Assembly: GCF_003385495.1 (NCBI RefSeq)
Contig: NZ_QNUH01000012.1
Location: forward strand, 1-64,000
Direction: 5' to 3'
DNA: 64,000 nucleotides
Source: Chryseobacterium elymi
GTDB lineage: Bacteria > Bacteroidota > Bacteroidia > Flavobacteriales > Weeksellaceae
The notes under the pieces are model-generated. The model worked only from the letters and a program-made list of their open reading frames with translations. It did no database searches and was not told the DNA's origin. Position 1 is the stretch's first letter; the number at the start of each line of letters is the position of its first letter. This document shows positions 27,440 to 36,366 of this stretch, one piece after another. A program made the translations under genes and the position numbers.

Positions 27440-28030
27440 TTATTTTAAATCATTAGCTACTTCTTTAGCTTTTGAAGTTGGTAAATAAATACTGAATCCT
27501 ACGTTGAATGTAATATTAGAATTTAAACCTTCACTACCAAATCCAGCTTGACCCTGATATTTAACCAGTCCTTCTAAACCGATGTTTGGAGTAATAAAGT
27601 AAGAGTAACCTGGGCCTACACCAAAGTCAAGACCTGTTGTAGAATTACCGTTTTCAACAGACGATCCTCCGATTCCAACATTACCTTCAAAGAACCAACG
27701 TCCGTGATTTAATAAATTGTCCACTCCTTTTTCACCCGGAGACAGATAATAACGACCCAATCCACCCACTGCATAATCAAATCTTGTTGGACTGCCATTA
27801 GTAACTTTACTAATTCCTAAATTAACATATCCACCCACTGCAACATTGTCTTCTATAAAATAAGCACCTTTAGGCTGAATAGCAATGCTATATCCTCCAC
27901 CAGTATTTAAACCAAAATTACTTGTTAAAAGGCTACTTCCTACCAGCCAGTTACCTTTTTGAATTTGAGCGTTAGCTGTTGCAGTCAAACCTGTTGCTGC
28001 CAATATTCCTGCAAAGATTAGTTTTTTCAT
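27440..28030 (-). CDS. Outer-membrane beta-barrel protein
   Basis: 196 residues: signal peptide (MKKLIFAGILAATGLTATANAQ), then about eight amphipathic strands with Gly/aromatic alternation (GGYVNLGISKV, WFFEGNVGIGGSS, GVGPGYSYFITPNIGLEGLVKY, NITFNVGFSIYL). The fold resembles small OmpA-like/OmpW-sized barrels annotated as porin family in Flavobacteriia. No binding partner can be read. Confidence 0.75.
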   Translation of the reverse strand: MKKLIFAGILAATGLTATANAQIQKGNWLVGSSLLTSNFGLNTGGGYSIAIQPKGAYFIEDNVAVGGYVNLGISKVTNGSPTRFDYAVGGLGRYYLSPGEKGVDNLLNHGRWFFEGNVGIGGSSVENGNSTTGLDFGVGPGYSYFITPNIGLEGLVKYQGQAGFGSEGLNSNITFNVGFSIYLPTSKAKEVANDLK

Positions 28031-28190
28031 AATTTATTATTTTAATAATTAAATGTTACCATTTGTAGATTAAACAAAAAACAAGAAATGTGCCAAGCTT
28101 CTTAATTTTAGATAAAAACTCAGAATAAATGTTAATTTGTGGGTAATCGAAATGTGAATTATATAGTCTTTTTTTTGATAATTTTATAAT

Positions 28191-28706
28191 TTAAATGCAC
28201 AAAAGAATGACCGAAATAATAAGGCCTGCAATGGTGAATTTTATTCCGCGTTTGAAAGCTTTTGTTTTAGGGTTAAACATCCAGAAACTGGAGATCACAA
28301 AGAAAAATAAAGAGATCCCGAAAAATGTATTCAGAGGTGATAATGTTTCTTTTGACTGAGATTTATGAAGTTTAACCATTTTGTCCAGAACAAATGGAAG
28401 TTCTTTTTTAGAATATTTTGCCTTTCCGGTAGATGCATCGTAGGTTCCCTGTTTAAAATAGATGATAGCCCCCTCCGTTTTTTCTGCTTCCAAACCTTTG
28501 ATTTTCAGTTCTTTTCCAAGCTCTTTCTCTGTAAGATTAACTGCAATAGTTTTATCATATTTTTTTTCTTTTTTAAGAAAATCAGTATCCCTGTAAACGA
28601 GTAATACTCCGCTCAATGCATAAACTGCCATTATTCCTGCAAGAAAAAAACCCAGATAGCGATGTGTAACCCTCATAAAACTTCTTGTATCTTTGATCTT
28701 ATCCAT
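28191..28706 (-). CDS. PepSY-associated membrane protein
   Basis: 171 residues. Three predicted membrane segments (residues about 17-38, 125-140, 150-170) bracket a periplasmic PepSY-like domain. The start FMRVTHRYLGFFLAGIMAVYALSGVLLVYRD is typical of PepSY-TM proteins linked to siderophore uptake, where a reductase role is suspected. It lies 82 bp downstream of the TonB receptor on the same strand, so they probably act together in iron acquisition. Confidence 0.8.
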   Translation of the reverse strand: MDKIKDTRSFMRVTHRYLGFFLAGIMAVYALSGVLLVYRDTDFLKKEKKYDKTIAVNLTEKELGKELKIKGLEAEKTEGAIIYFKQGTYDASTGKAKYSKKELPFVLDKMVKLHKSQSKETLSPLNTFFGISLFFFVISSFWMFNPKTKAFKRGIKFTIAGLIISVILLCI

Positions 28707-28788
28707 ATCGTATATCTTTTTTTATATTTAAAAATGGAAACTGCAAAAATGCAATTTCCACTTTGAATGATGAAATTATATAATAATT

Positions 28789-31059
28789 CTAAAGTTTGTA
28801 GGTAAGCGTAAAATAATAGTTTCTTGGCGTGATAGGATTTACAGAATAATTTTCATGTACATTGTAATTCACTACATCGAACAGGTTGCCCACTTTTCCC
28901 TGGATAGAGAATTTCTTCCATTCGTAGCCTAAGGATACAGATACAGTAGTATAATCCTTTAATTCAAATACTCTGCTTACCCCATTTCTGGCAGCTAAAC
29001 TATTACTTCCGGTCTTGGTATCATTCCATCCTGCAAGGCGATCACCAATATAGTAAGCTCCAGCGCCTATTTTTAATCCCTTGGCAAAACGTGTAAATTT
29101 ATAGAATACCGATGCATTGGCTGTGGTAGCGGGAGTTCTTACTAATCTTTGTTTTTCAACATATCCGAAAGTATCCGGGGTATCCAGATAAACAGAATTA
29201 TTATAAGAGAATCCTCCAATAATTGATAAATTTTCTGTAGGATTTCCTGTGATATCCAGTTCTACACCGCGGCTTCTCATTTTTCCTGCGAAATCTTTTA
29301 AAAGGCCGTTAGGGTCTATCTGTAATCCTGCATCATTTAAAGCAACCTGATAATAATTTTTATATAAAATCTGGTAAACAGTAAGATTAACGGCGAGAGC
29401 ATTATTAAACAAATTTTTCTTTGCTCCTACTTCATATTGGTCAATATAAGTAGGTCTAAGAGCTTGATCTTGTCTATCTAAACCAACATTATTGGAGAAT
29501 GAGTTAGTGTAGGTTGCGAATACTGATAAATTATCATTTGGCATATATATAATACCTGCTTTTGGCGATATAGCCATATTGGAAGAGCTTGAAAACGGAA
29601 CATAAGGGGTAGTGTTATCCTTAAAATTTACTTTTCTTGTGCTTTTGTTTTCTACATAGGACCATCTTAAGCCAGCAAGTACCTTAAGTTGTTTTGAAAT
29701 ACTGATGAAATCCTGAGCATATACTCCTATTCTCTGCGTAGGAATTCTTGTACGCTCAAATTTGGCTATATGTTCCGCAGTAGGCATACCACCACTTGCC
29801 CATGTAGATGGATCGTCCAAATAAACTAGGCCGTTAGGGTTTCCGTTTGTGCCGAACAAATAAGCAGTCCCATATAATGCCTTTTTAGGATCTGCAATAG
29901 TGGGGTCATAATAAGTATAGGAATCAGCAATACCATAATCAGCATCTGCTCCTATTAAAACTTTATGATTAATTTTTCCTGTGTTGAACTCACCATTGAT
30001 GTTAGCCTGGAATGATGTGTAATTTTGCTCGTTGTAAGTTCTGTTTAAAGGTCTTTTCCATGCTAATCGATTACCGGTTGTATATTCCCACTGTATCCTT
30101 TCTGTGGAAAAATAATCCTTAGTGTAATTTTGATAAGAAGCGGTGGCATTCAATGACCATCTTTCGCTGAACTGATGATTGAACGTAATGTTGGTTGATA
30201 ATTGCTCTACATTCTGATACTGCCAGTCTGTTCCCAGAAAAGCATTTCTTGGCAGCAGATTATTCATAGAGTAGCTTTTGTCAGCATTGGTAATAGAACC
30301 AATTCCAAAATCGGGGGTGAAATTATTCTTAAGATAATCCGCTTCTACAATTAATTGAGATTTCGGGCTTAAGTTGAATAAAAATGAAGGATTGAAGTAG
30401 TACTTCTCAGATTCTACAACATCTCTGAAACTTTCAGCATACTCATAAGCACCATTAACTCTGAATGCAATGTTTTTAGATAAAGGCCCATAAATATCAA
30501 CTGTTGGCTTATAGGAGTTCCAGCTTCCGCCGTTCAGTCCTACACTTCCGCCAAAATTAAATTTAGGCTTTTTAGTGATCATATTAATGATTCCTCCTGC
30601 AGCTGTATTTCCGTACAGCATCGCATTGGCTCCTTTAAGTACTTCAACTCTTTCCAGGCCGCTTACTTCAGGAAAAACACCACTGTTAACTCTTGCACCG
30701 TTTTTAAAAATATTATCATTTCCCAAAATAAATCCACGTCCTCCAAAACTGTCCTGAGAATTTCCTCTGGATGATGTAACGTACATACCGTTTACATTTT
30801 GAAGAACATCGCTCAATTGTTTAGCCTGTTGTTGCTCAATAATTTCGTGAGTTACAATGGAGATTGGCTGAGGGGTTTCCATTACCGTAAGGGCAGATTT
30901 TGTAGATAGGGGTCTTGCCTGGTTTGGATTACCCGTTTTATGAAGATTAATGTCTTCAATGGTTTGGGTTCTGATAGTATCTGTTTCAGTATTTTTCATT
31001 TGTGCGCCTAAAGACAGGGCTGCCAATAAAAATCCTAAAGATGCAAGTTGTTTGTTCAT
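28789..31059 (-). CDS. TonB-dependent siderophore receptor
   Basis: 756 residues from the ATG at 31059. Signal peptide (NKQLASLGFLLAALSLGAQ), TonB-box/plug region with VMETPQPISIVTHEIIEQQ and LSDVLQNVNGMYV, GGRGF and GLERVEVLKGANAMLYG, all signature segments of the siderophore receptor plug. A 22-strand barrel follows, ending YYFTLTYKL. The upstream frame extension to 31095 contains the likely promoter (TATTTTTG). It imports Fe(III)-siderophore with TonB/ExbBD energy; specificity unknown. Confidence 0.93.
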   Translation of the reverse strand: MNKQLASLGFLLAALSLGAQMKNTETDTIRTQTIEDINLHKTGNPNQARPLSTKSALTVMETPQPISIVTHEIIEQQQAKQLSDVLQNVNGMYVTSSRGNSQDSFGGRGFILGNDNIFKNGARVNSGVFPEVSGLERVEVLKGANAMLYGNTAAGGIINMITKKPKFNFGGSVGLNGGSWNSYKPTVDIYGPLSKNIAFRVNGAYEYAESFRDVVESEKYYFNPSFLFNLSPKSQLIVEADYLKNNFTPDFGIGSITNADKSYSMNNLLPRNAFLGTDWQYQNVEQLSTNITFNHQFSERWSLNATASYQNYTKDYFSTERIQWEYTTGNRLAWKRPLNRTYNEQNYTSFQANINGEFNTGKINHKVLIGADADYGIADSYTYYDPTIADPKKALYGTAYLFGTNGNPNGLVYLDDPSTWASGGMPTAEHIAKFERTRIPTQRIGVYAQDFISISKQLKVLAGLRWSYVENKSTRKVNFKDNTTPYVPFSSSSNMAISPKAGIIYMPNDNLSVFATYTNSFSNNVGLDRQDQALRPTYIDQYEVGAKKNLFNNALAVNLTVYQILYKNYYQVALNDAGLQIDPNGLLKDFAGKMRSRGVELDITGNPTENLSIIGGFSYNNSVYLDTPDTFGYVEKQRLVRTPATTANASVFYKFTRFAKGLKIGAGAYYIGDRLAGWNDTKTGSNSLAARNGVSRVFELKDYTTVSVSLGYEWKKFSIQGKVGNLFDVVNYNVHENYSVNPITPRNYYFTLTYKL

Positions 31060-31220
31060 TTTATTTTTATGTAGACTAGTTTTAAATAGCGGCAAAAATA
31101 AGAATTTTCCAAATATTAATTTAGAATTGATAAAAATAATAAAATGATTTAAATCATACTTTATGAATGCTGTAAAAATATCGATTGCTTCTGTAACCTG
31201 TTAAACTAAGGATTATTGAA

Positions 31221-31228
31221 TATATTTG
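31221..31228 (+). promoter_or_regulatory. -7 element TATATTTG of the oxidoreductase gene
   Basis: Matches TAnnTTTG and overlaps the TTG that would otherwise be taken as a start codon; the ATG at 31244 follows. Confidence 0.6.
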
Positions 31229-31243
31229 TTAAAAATTTATAGT

Positions 31244-32299
31244 ATGCAATTGATAAAAGCAGGCCTTTGTGCCTTTGGAATGAGCGGGAAAATATTTCAT
31301 GCTCCGTTTTTGAAAGAACATCCCGGATTTTTTATGGCTGCCGTAGTAGAAAGAAGTAAAGAAGAGTCAAAAGAAAAATACCCGGAAGCTACCATTTACC
31401 GTTCCGTAGAAGAGATGCTTCAGAATGCAGATATAGAGTTGGTAATCATTAATACTCCTGTACAGACCCATTATGAATATGCAAAGATGGCGTTGGAGGC
31501 AGGGAAAAATATAATTGTTGAAAAACCTTTTACCGTTAGTGTTTCAGAAGCAGAAGATCTTGTGAATCTGGCAGAAGAAAAAGGTCTGTTTCTAAGTGTT
31601 TATCAAAACAGAAGATTTGACCGCGATTTTCTTCAGGTTCATAAAATATTGAATGACGGAAAGTTAGGAAATATCAAAGAAGCCGAAATCCGTTTCGATA
31701 GGTTCCGTACCACACCCAGCGGAAAACAGCATAAAGAAGATCCGCAGCAGACTGGTTCAGGTTCACTGCATGATCTTGGTGCCCATCTTGTAGATCAGGC
31801 CGTCCAGTATTTTGGATATCCTGAAAAGCTTTTTGCCGATGTATTTTCTATGAAAGGGCAGGAATATGCTAATGATTATTTTGAAATTCTGCTCTATTAC
31901 AAAGACAATTTAAGAGTAAGACTGAAATCATCCGTGTTTACCAAAGAAGCTCATTACGCCTACGCTATTCACGGAGAAAAAGGAAGCTTCCTGCAGGAAA
32001 GAACCGATAATCAGGAAAATGAACTGGTTGCAGGGGCTATACCGGTTTATGGCAAAGAATGGACCGAGCCTTTAAAAGGGACAGACGGAATTTTAAATTT
32101 CATCAATGAAAACTCAGAACCCGAAAGAATGCTGACTGCCAGCGAACCCGGAAACTATATGGATTATTACCAGCAGATTTATGAATATATTGTTTTCGGA
32201 TATGCTTTGCCCTCCCAGGGAAGAGAAGTTGTACAGAATATGAAAATTATAGATGCCTCCCTGGAAAGCTCAAAAGAAGGGAAAATAGTATACTTATAG
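31244..32299 (+). CDS. Gfo/Idh/MocA-family oxidoreductase
   Basis: 351 residues. N-terminal Rossmann fold (CAFGMSGKIFHAPFL, dinucleotide loop) with the EKPFTVSVSEAE motif carrying the conserved Lys-Pro of the family. The C-terminal domain has HDLGAHLVDQAVQYFG, with Asp and His that usually position the substrate. It acts on a sugar or cyclitol with NAD(P)H. No neighbouring sugar genes help identify the substrate. Confidence 0.9.
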   Translation: MQLIKAGLCAFGMSGKIFHAPFLKEHPGFFMAAVVERSKEESKEKYPEATIYRSVEEMLQNADIELVIINTPVQTHYEYAKMALEAGKNIIVEKPFTVSVSEAEDLVNLAEEKGLFLSVYQNRRFDRDFLQVHKILNDGKLGNIKEAEIRFDRFRTTPSGKQHKEDPQQTGSGSLHDLGAHLVDQAVQYFGYPEKLFADVFSMKGQEYANDYFEILLYYKDNLRVRLKSSVFTKEAHYAYAIHGEKGSFLQERTDNQENELVAGAIPVYGKEWTEPLKGTDGILNFINENSEPERMLTASEPGNYMDYYQQIYEYIVFGYALPSQGREVVQNMKIIDASLESSKEGKIVYL

Positions 32300-32305
32300 G
32301 GTAGA

Positions 32306-32334
32306 GGAGTTTGAGAGTGGGAGGGTTTGAGTGT
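32306..32334. repeat. Degenerate G-rich intergenic repeat
   Basis: GAGGAGTTTGAGAGTGGGAGGGTTTGAGTG-type text. A related stretch, inverted, lies at about 44905-44950 (TTTGAGGGTATGAGAG on the minus strand). Both follow the 3' ends of genes. Possibly old dispersed repeats. Confidence 0.35.
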
Positions 32335-32383
32335 AAAAGTAGTTGATATTTGGAACTTCCTAACACTAAACCCCTCTTACTTA

Positions 32384-34273
32384 TTATATTTCCTGAAGCT
32401 CCAGCCATCTCATCTCATACTCTTCAAGCTTTTCAGAAATCACCTCTAATTCGGCAGAAAGTTTGGACACCTTTTCATAGTCTGTTTCGTTATTTAACTG
32501 ATCGATGATCTTAGCACGCTGCTGTTCAAGCTCAGGCATTACTTTTTCTATCGTTTCCAGTTCCCTTTGTTCCTTAAAAGACATTTTTCTTTTTTGAGAA
32601 GCAGGTTGCTGAACCTCCGGTACTGCAACAATTTCTTTTACAGGTTCCGGTTTGGATCCTGCATTTTTTTCCAGTGCATCCTCGCGGCTTTTGACTTCCC
32701 TGTATTCTGAAAAGTTTCCGGTAAAATCTCTGATTCTTCCTTCCCCCTCAAAAGCCAAAATATGGTCAACAATTCTGTCCATGAAATACCTGTCGTGAGA
32801 TACAATAATTAAGCTGCCCTGAAAGTTCAGTAGAAAGTTTTCCAGCACGGTTAAAGTCGGAAGGTCCAGATCATTGGTGGGCTCATCAAATATCAGAAAG
32901 TTAGGATTCTGATACAGGATATACATTAAATGCAGTCTCCTTTTTTCCCCTCCTGAAAGTTTCGAAATTGGCGAATACTGGGTCTGGTCATCAAATAAGA
33001 ATAATCTCAAAAACTGTGATGCAGAGATTGTTCTTCCGTTGGCTAAAGGAAAATTTTCAGAAATTTCCTTGATAAAATCAATAACTCTTTCATCTTCTTT
33101 ATACTTCAGTCCTTTTTGTGAAAAATATCCGAATTTAATGGTTTCTCCCGTTTCAATTTCTCCCGAATCTTTGGGTTCAAGTCCCTGGATAATATTCAGT
33201 AATGTAGATTTTCCGGCTCCATTTTTTCCTACAATGCCTACTTTTTCGCCTCTTTGAAACTGATAGCTGAAATCCTTTAATAATAATTTATCACCATAGC
33301 TTTTAGAAATATCTTTAAGCTCCAGAATTTTATTTCCAAGCCTTTTCATTTCAAAATCGAGTTCCAGAGATTCTTTTCTGGTATCAGTTTTCGCTACCTT
33401 TTCAGTTTCATAGAAATCATCAATTCTTGATTTGGATTTTGTAGTTCGTGCTTTAGGTTGTCTGCGCATCCACTCCAGTTCTTTCCGGTAAAGATTATTG
33501 GCTTTGTCAATGGTGGAATTCATATTATCTTCGCGAATCATTTTATTTTCAAGATAAGTCGCATAGGAACCATTATGGAAATACAAATTTTTATCCTCCA
33601 TTTCCCATATAATTCCGCAAACCGCATCCAGGAAATACCTGTCGTGAGTTACCAGTATTAATGTTATTTTTGCTTTGCTCAGGTAGCTTTCCAACCATTC
33701 TACCATTTCTACATCAAGGTGGTTGGTAGGCTCATCCATGATCAGGAGAGTATGACGGTGCTCAGCTCTTGTTTCAGTCAATAATTTGGCCAGAGCAACA
33801 CGTTTGATCTGTCCCCCGGAAAGGTTTCCCATTTTAGCTTCCAGATCAGTGATTTTCAGCTGAGAAAGAATTTGTTTCATATCATTCTCAAGATCCCATG
33901 CTTTATGGATTTCCATTTCAGCCAAAGCCTTTTCAATGAAATCATAATCTGTAGAAAGAAGTGACTGATGATAATTTTTCAAGGCCTGAATAGGCGCAGA
34001 GTCCAGGGTCATCATAAACTCGTCAATGGTCAGATCAGAATCAAATTCAATCTCCTGGTCAAATAAAACCACCTGGATATCTTTATTAATATTTACAGTT
34101 CCGCTGTCTGCAATTTCTTTACCCATTAATATTTTAAGAAGAGTAGATTTTCCGCTTCCGTTTTTGGCAACAATGGCTATTTTGTCTCCTTCATTTACAT
34201 GAAAAGAGATATTTTCGAACAAAACTTTAACGCCATAAGATTTAGTAAGATTTTCTACAGAAACGTAATTCAT
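32384..34273 (-). CDS. ABC-F family ATPase
   Basis: 629 residues with two ABC domains and no membrane part. Walker A: AKNGSGKST and GKNGAGKST. Signatures: LSGGQIKRV and LSGGEKRRL. Walker B: LLIMDEPTNHLD and FLIFDEPTNDLD. The linker (about 240-300) is rich in Arg/Lys, and the C-terminus has a coiled coil (EQRELETIEKVMPELEQQ ...), as in Uup-type proteins. ABC-F proteins act on ribosomes; without the ARE-type interdomain arm, antibiotic protection cannot be assigned. A promoter TATTTTTG is at 34315-34322. Confidence 0.93.
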   Translation of the reverse strand: MNYVSVENLTKSYGVKVLFENISFHVNEGDKIAIVAKNGSGKSTLLKILMGKEIADSGTVNINKDIQVVLFDQEIEFDSDLTIDEFMMTLDSAPIQALKNYHQSLLSTDYDFIEKALAEMEIHKAWDLENDMKQILSQLKITDLEAKMGNLSGGQIKRVALAKLLTETRAEHRHTLLIMDEPTNHLDVEMVEWLESYLSKAKITLILVTHDRYFLDAVCGIIWEMEDKNLYFHNGSYATYLENKMIREDNMNSTIDKANNLYRKELEWMRRQPKARTTKSKSRIDDFYETEKVAKTDTRKESLELDFEMKRLGNKILELKDISKSYGDKLLLKDFSYQFQRGEKVGIVGKNGAGKSTLLNIIQGLEPKDSGEIETGETIKFGYFSQKGLKYKEDERVIDFIKEISENFPLANGRTISASQFLRLFLFDDQTQYSPISKLSGGEKRRLHLMYILYQNPNFLIFDEPTNDLDLPTLTVLENFLLNFQGSLIIVSHDRYFMDRIVDHILAFEGEGRIRDFTGNFSEYREVKSREDALEKNAGSKPEPVKEIVAVPEVQQPASQKRKMSFKEQRELETIEKVMPELEQQRAKIIDQLNNETDYEKVSKLSAELEVISEKLEEYEMRWLELQEI

Positions 34274-34314
34274 TGGAATTTAATGGTTTGATTTTTAAAA
34301 ATTCAATTGTGCGG

Positions 34315-34322
34315 CAAAAATA
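34315..34322 (-). promoter_or_regulatory. -7 element TATTTTTG of the ABC-F gene
   Basis: TAnnTTTG on the minus strand, 41 bp before the ATG. Confidence 0.55.
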
Positions 34323-34545
34323 CGAAAATGTAAAGACTTAAAACTTACTAATAACATTAATAAGAAACTTTAAAACGAAATCATTTTTCATATTATTATG
34401 AAAATGTAAAAATTGTATTGGGTTTTTAATGGAATTTATTCTATTTCATTTTTAATTTAAAGTTAAAATGAAATATAGTTTATGTAAAGCATATTTTATG
34501 TTGTATTTTGATGTAGATTTGATATAACAAATAAAATACAATATT

Positions 34546-35064
34546 ATGATGCAAATTAACTTATTGGCTATTGCTGTAGCCGCACTGGTTCCACTTATTA
34601 TGGGATTTATCTGGTATCATCCAAAAGTTTTCGGAAATGTTTGGATGCAGGAAGTAGGATTAACGGAAGAGAAAATGAAAGGTGCAAATATGGGATTTGT
34701 ATTTGTATTTGCATTCATCCTGTCTTTTTTAATCGCTTTTTTTCTGCAAATGATTACAATACATCAACTCGGAGCTTTAGGAATGATTGGTGGAGACGAG
34801 ATGAATGCTAAACCTTCATTTTTTGCTTTCATGAAAGATTACGGAACAGCCTACCGTTCTTTTGGACACGGTGCTTTACACTGTTTTATAGCCGGAATAT
34901 TCTTTGTATTTCCAATCACTGCAATTAATGCAATGTTTGAAAGGAAATCATGGAAATATACCTTCATCAATACTGCATACTGGACGATAACAATCACAAT
35001 TATGGGCGGAATTGTCTGTGGCTGGTATTTAGTGGACGGCTTTAATTGGGTTACACAAAAATAA
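34546..35064 (+). CDS. DUF1761 family membrane protein
   Basis: 172 residues, four hydrophobic segments (8-26, 48-68, 105-125, 140-165). The pattern IMGFIWYHPKVFGNVWMQEVGLTEEKM is characteristic of DUF1761 inner-membrane proteins of unknown function. It is monocistronic: a -7 box TAGATTTG at 34514-34521 lies upstream, and a terminator at 35086-35109 abuts the next gene. Confidence 0.85.
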   Translation: MMQINLLAIAVAALVPLIMGFIWYHPKVFGNVWMQEVGLTEEKMKGANMGFVFVFAFILSFLIAFFLQMITIHQLGALGMIGGDEMNAKPSFFAFMKDYGTAYRSFGHGALHCFIAGIFFVFPITAINAMFERKSWKYTFINTAYWTITITIMGGIVCGWYLVDGFNWVTQK

Positions 35065-35085
35065 AATTTTAACGATCTAAATGAT

Positions 35086-35109
35086 AAGGCTACATTTGTG
35101 GCCTTTTTT
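35086..35109 (+). terminator. Terminator overlapping the next gene's -7 box
   Basis: AAGGCTACA (35086-35094) pairs with TGTGGCCTT (35097-35105) with one G-T pair and a 2-base loop, then a T-run that ends at the ATG of the next gene (35110). TACATTTG, a good -7 element, lies at 35091-35098 inside the stem. The same 24 bp apparently stops one transcript and starts another. Confidence 0.75.
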
Positions 35110-36240
35110 ATGTCATATAATATAAAAATATACACTAGCGTTTCGCATTTACCTTTACAGTGGAATGCTGTAATCGGAAACCGGAATATCATGCTTTCCA
35201 AAGAATATTTTCATGTTTTGGAATCTTCCAGGCCTGACAATATGGAATGTTATTATGCCGCTTTCTTTTATAATGATAATTTGATAGGCGGTGCTTTATT
35301 TCAATATTTAAATTTCCAGAATCATGCGACCTTTCAAAAAAATGAAGTTTGGTGCAGTATCAGGAATTTCTTTGCCCGAAAGTTCAGTAAAGATGTAATG
35401 ATCTTGGGAAACAATATGTTGACAGGCCAGAACGGATTTTATTTTGATACTGCCAAAATTACTTTTGAACAGGTTATTTCACTTTTGAACAGAGCAGTTC
35501 AGAAGATGCAGAAGGAGATCAGAAAAACGTCTTTGATCATTTATAAAGATTATCATTTCAATTTCGTTAACTATTTCCAGGGTAAAAACCATCAATCCTA
35601 TTTCAGATTTTCAGTTCAGCCCAATATGATGTTGACATTAAAAGATAGCTGGACTGTTTATGAGGATTATTTAAATGATTTTTCTAAAAAATACAGAACA
35701 AGAGCCCGTTCTGCCCGAAAGAAATTTGAAAATATAGAAAAACTTGAATTGAATTTGAATGATATACAGAAGCATCAGGATGAAATGAACATTCTCTATC
35801 AAAATGTAGCTGAAAATGCCCCGTTCAATACCTTTTTTCTTGCTGAAAATCATTTTGAATGCATGAAGAAAAATATCAATGAAAATTTTAAAGTATTTGG
35901 CTATTATTTAGATCAAAAGCTGATTGGATTCTATACTTTAATCCTCAATAATCAAGATATTGACACCTATTTTTTAGGCTATGATAAAGAAATTCAAAAA
36001 GAAAGGCAGCTGTATCTCAACATGCTTTTAGATATGGTAGAATTTGCAATTAGCAATAGATTTAAGAGAATAATTTTTGGGAGAACAGCTTTGGAGATAA
36101 AATCAACTATCGGAGCAGAACCTGTAGAAATTTTCGGATTGATCAAGCATAATAATAGCCTCTTAAACCAGTTTATGGGAAAAATATTTTTGTCACTTAA
36201 TCCAAAAGCTGAATGGGTCCAGAGGAAACCTTTTAAGTAA
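35110..36240 (+). CDS. FemAB/GNAT-like acyltransferase (peptidogalycan-recognition type)
   Basis: 376 residues from the ATG at 35110; the earlier GTG belongs to the -7 box and terminator stem. The pattern resembles PF04339-type GNAT-related proteins: DFSKKYRTRARSARKKFENIEK in the first acyltransferase lobe, and VFGYYLDQKLIGFYTLILNN plus DTYFLGYDKEIQKERQLYLNML in the second lobe (acyl-acceptor and phosphate-loop region). The acceptor is unknown; no signal peptide. Confidence 0.65.
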   Translation: MSYNIKIYTSVSHLPLQWNAVIGNRNIMLSKEYFHVLESSRPDNMECYYAAFFYNDNLIGGALFQYLNFQNHATFQKNEVWCSIRNFFARKFSKDVMILGNNMLTGQNGFYFDTAKITFEQVISLLNRAVQKMQKEIRKTSLIIYKDYHFNFVNYFQGKNHQSYFRFSVQPNMMLTLKDSWTVYEDYLNDFSKKYRTRARSARKKFENIEKLELNLNDIQKHQDEMNILYQNVAENAPFNTFFLAENHFECMKKNINENFKVFGYYLDQKLIGFYTLILNNQDIDTYFLGYDKEIQKERQLYLNMLLDMVEFAISNRFKRIIFGRTALEIKSTIGAEPVEIFGLIKHNNSLLNQFMGKIFLSLNPKAEWVQRKPFK

Positions 36241-36366
36241 TTTTCACATTTTCTATCACAGACTGGTGATATTTTAAAATAAGTTTAACTAAAAACAAAT
36301 CAAATTTAATAAGCTGTTATGAGTATAGAACGGAAGAAATAAAGACTTTTGCATCAAACTTATACT

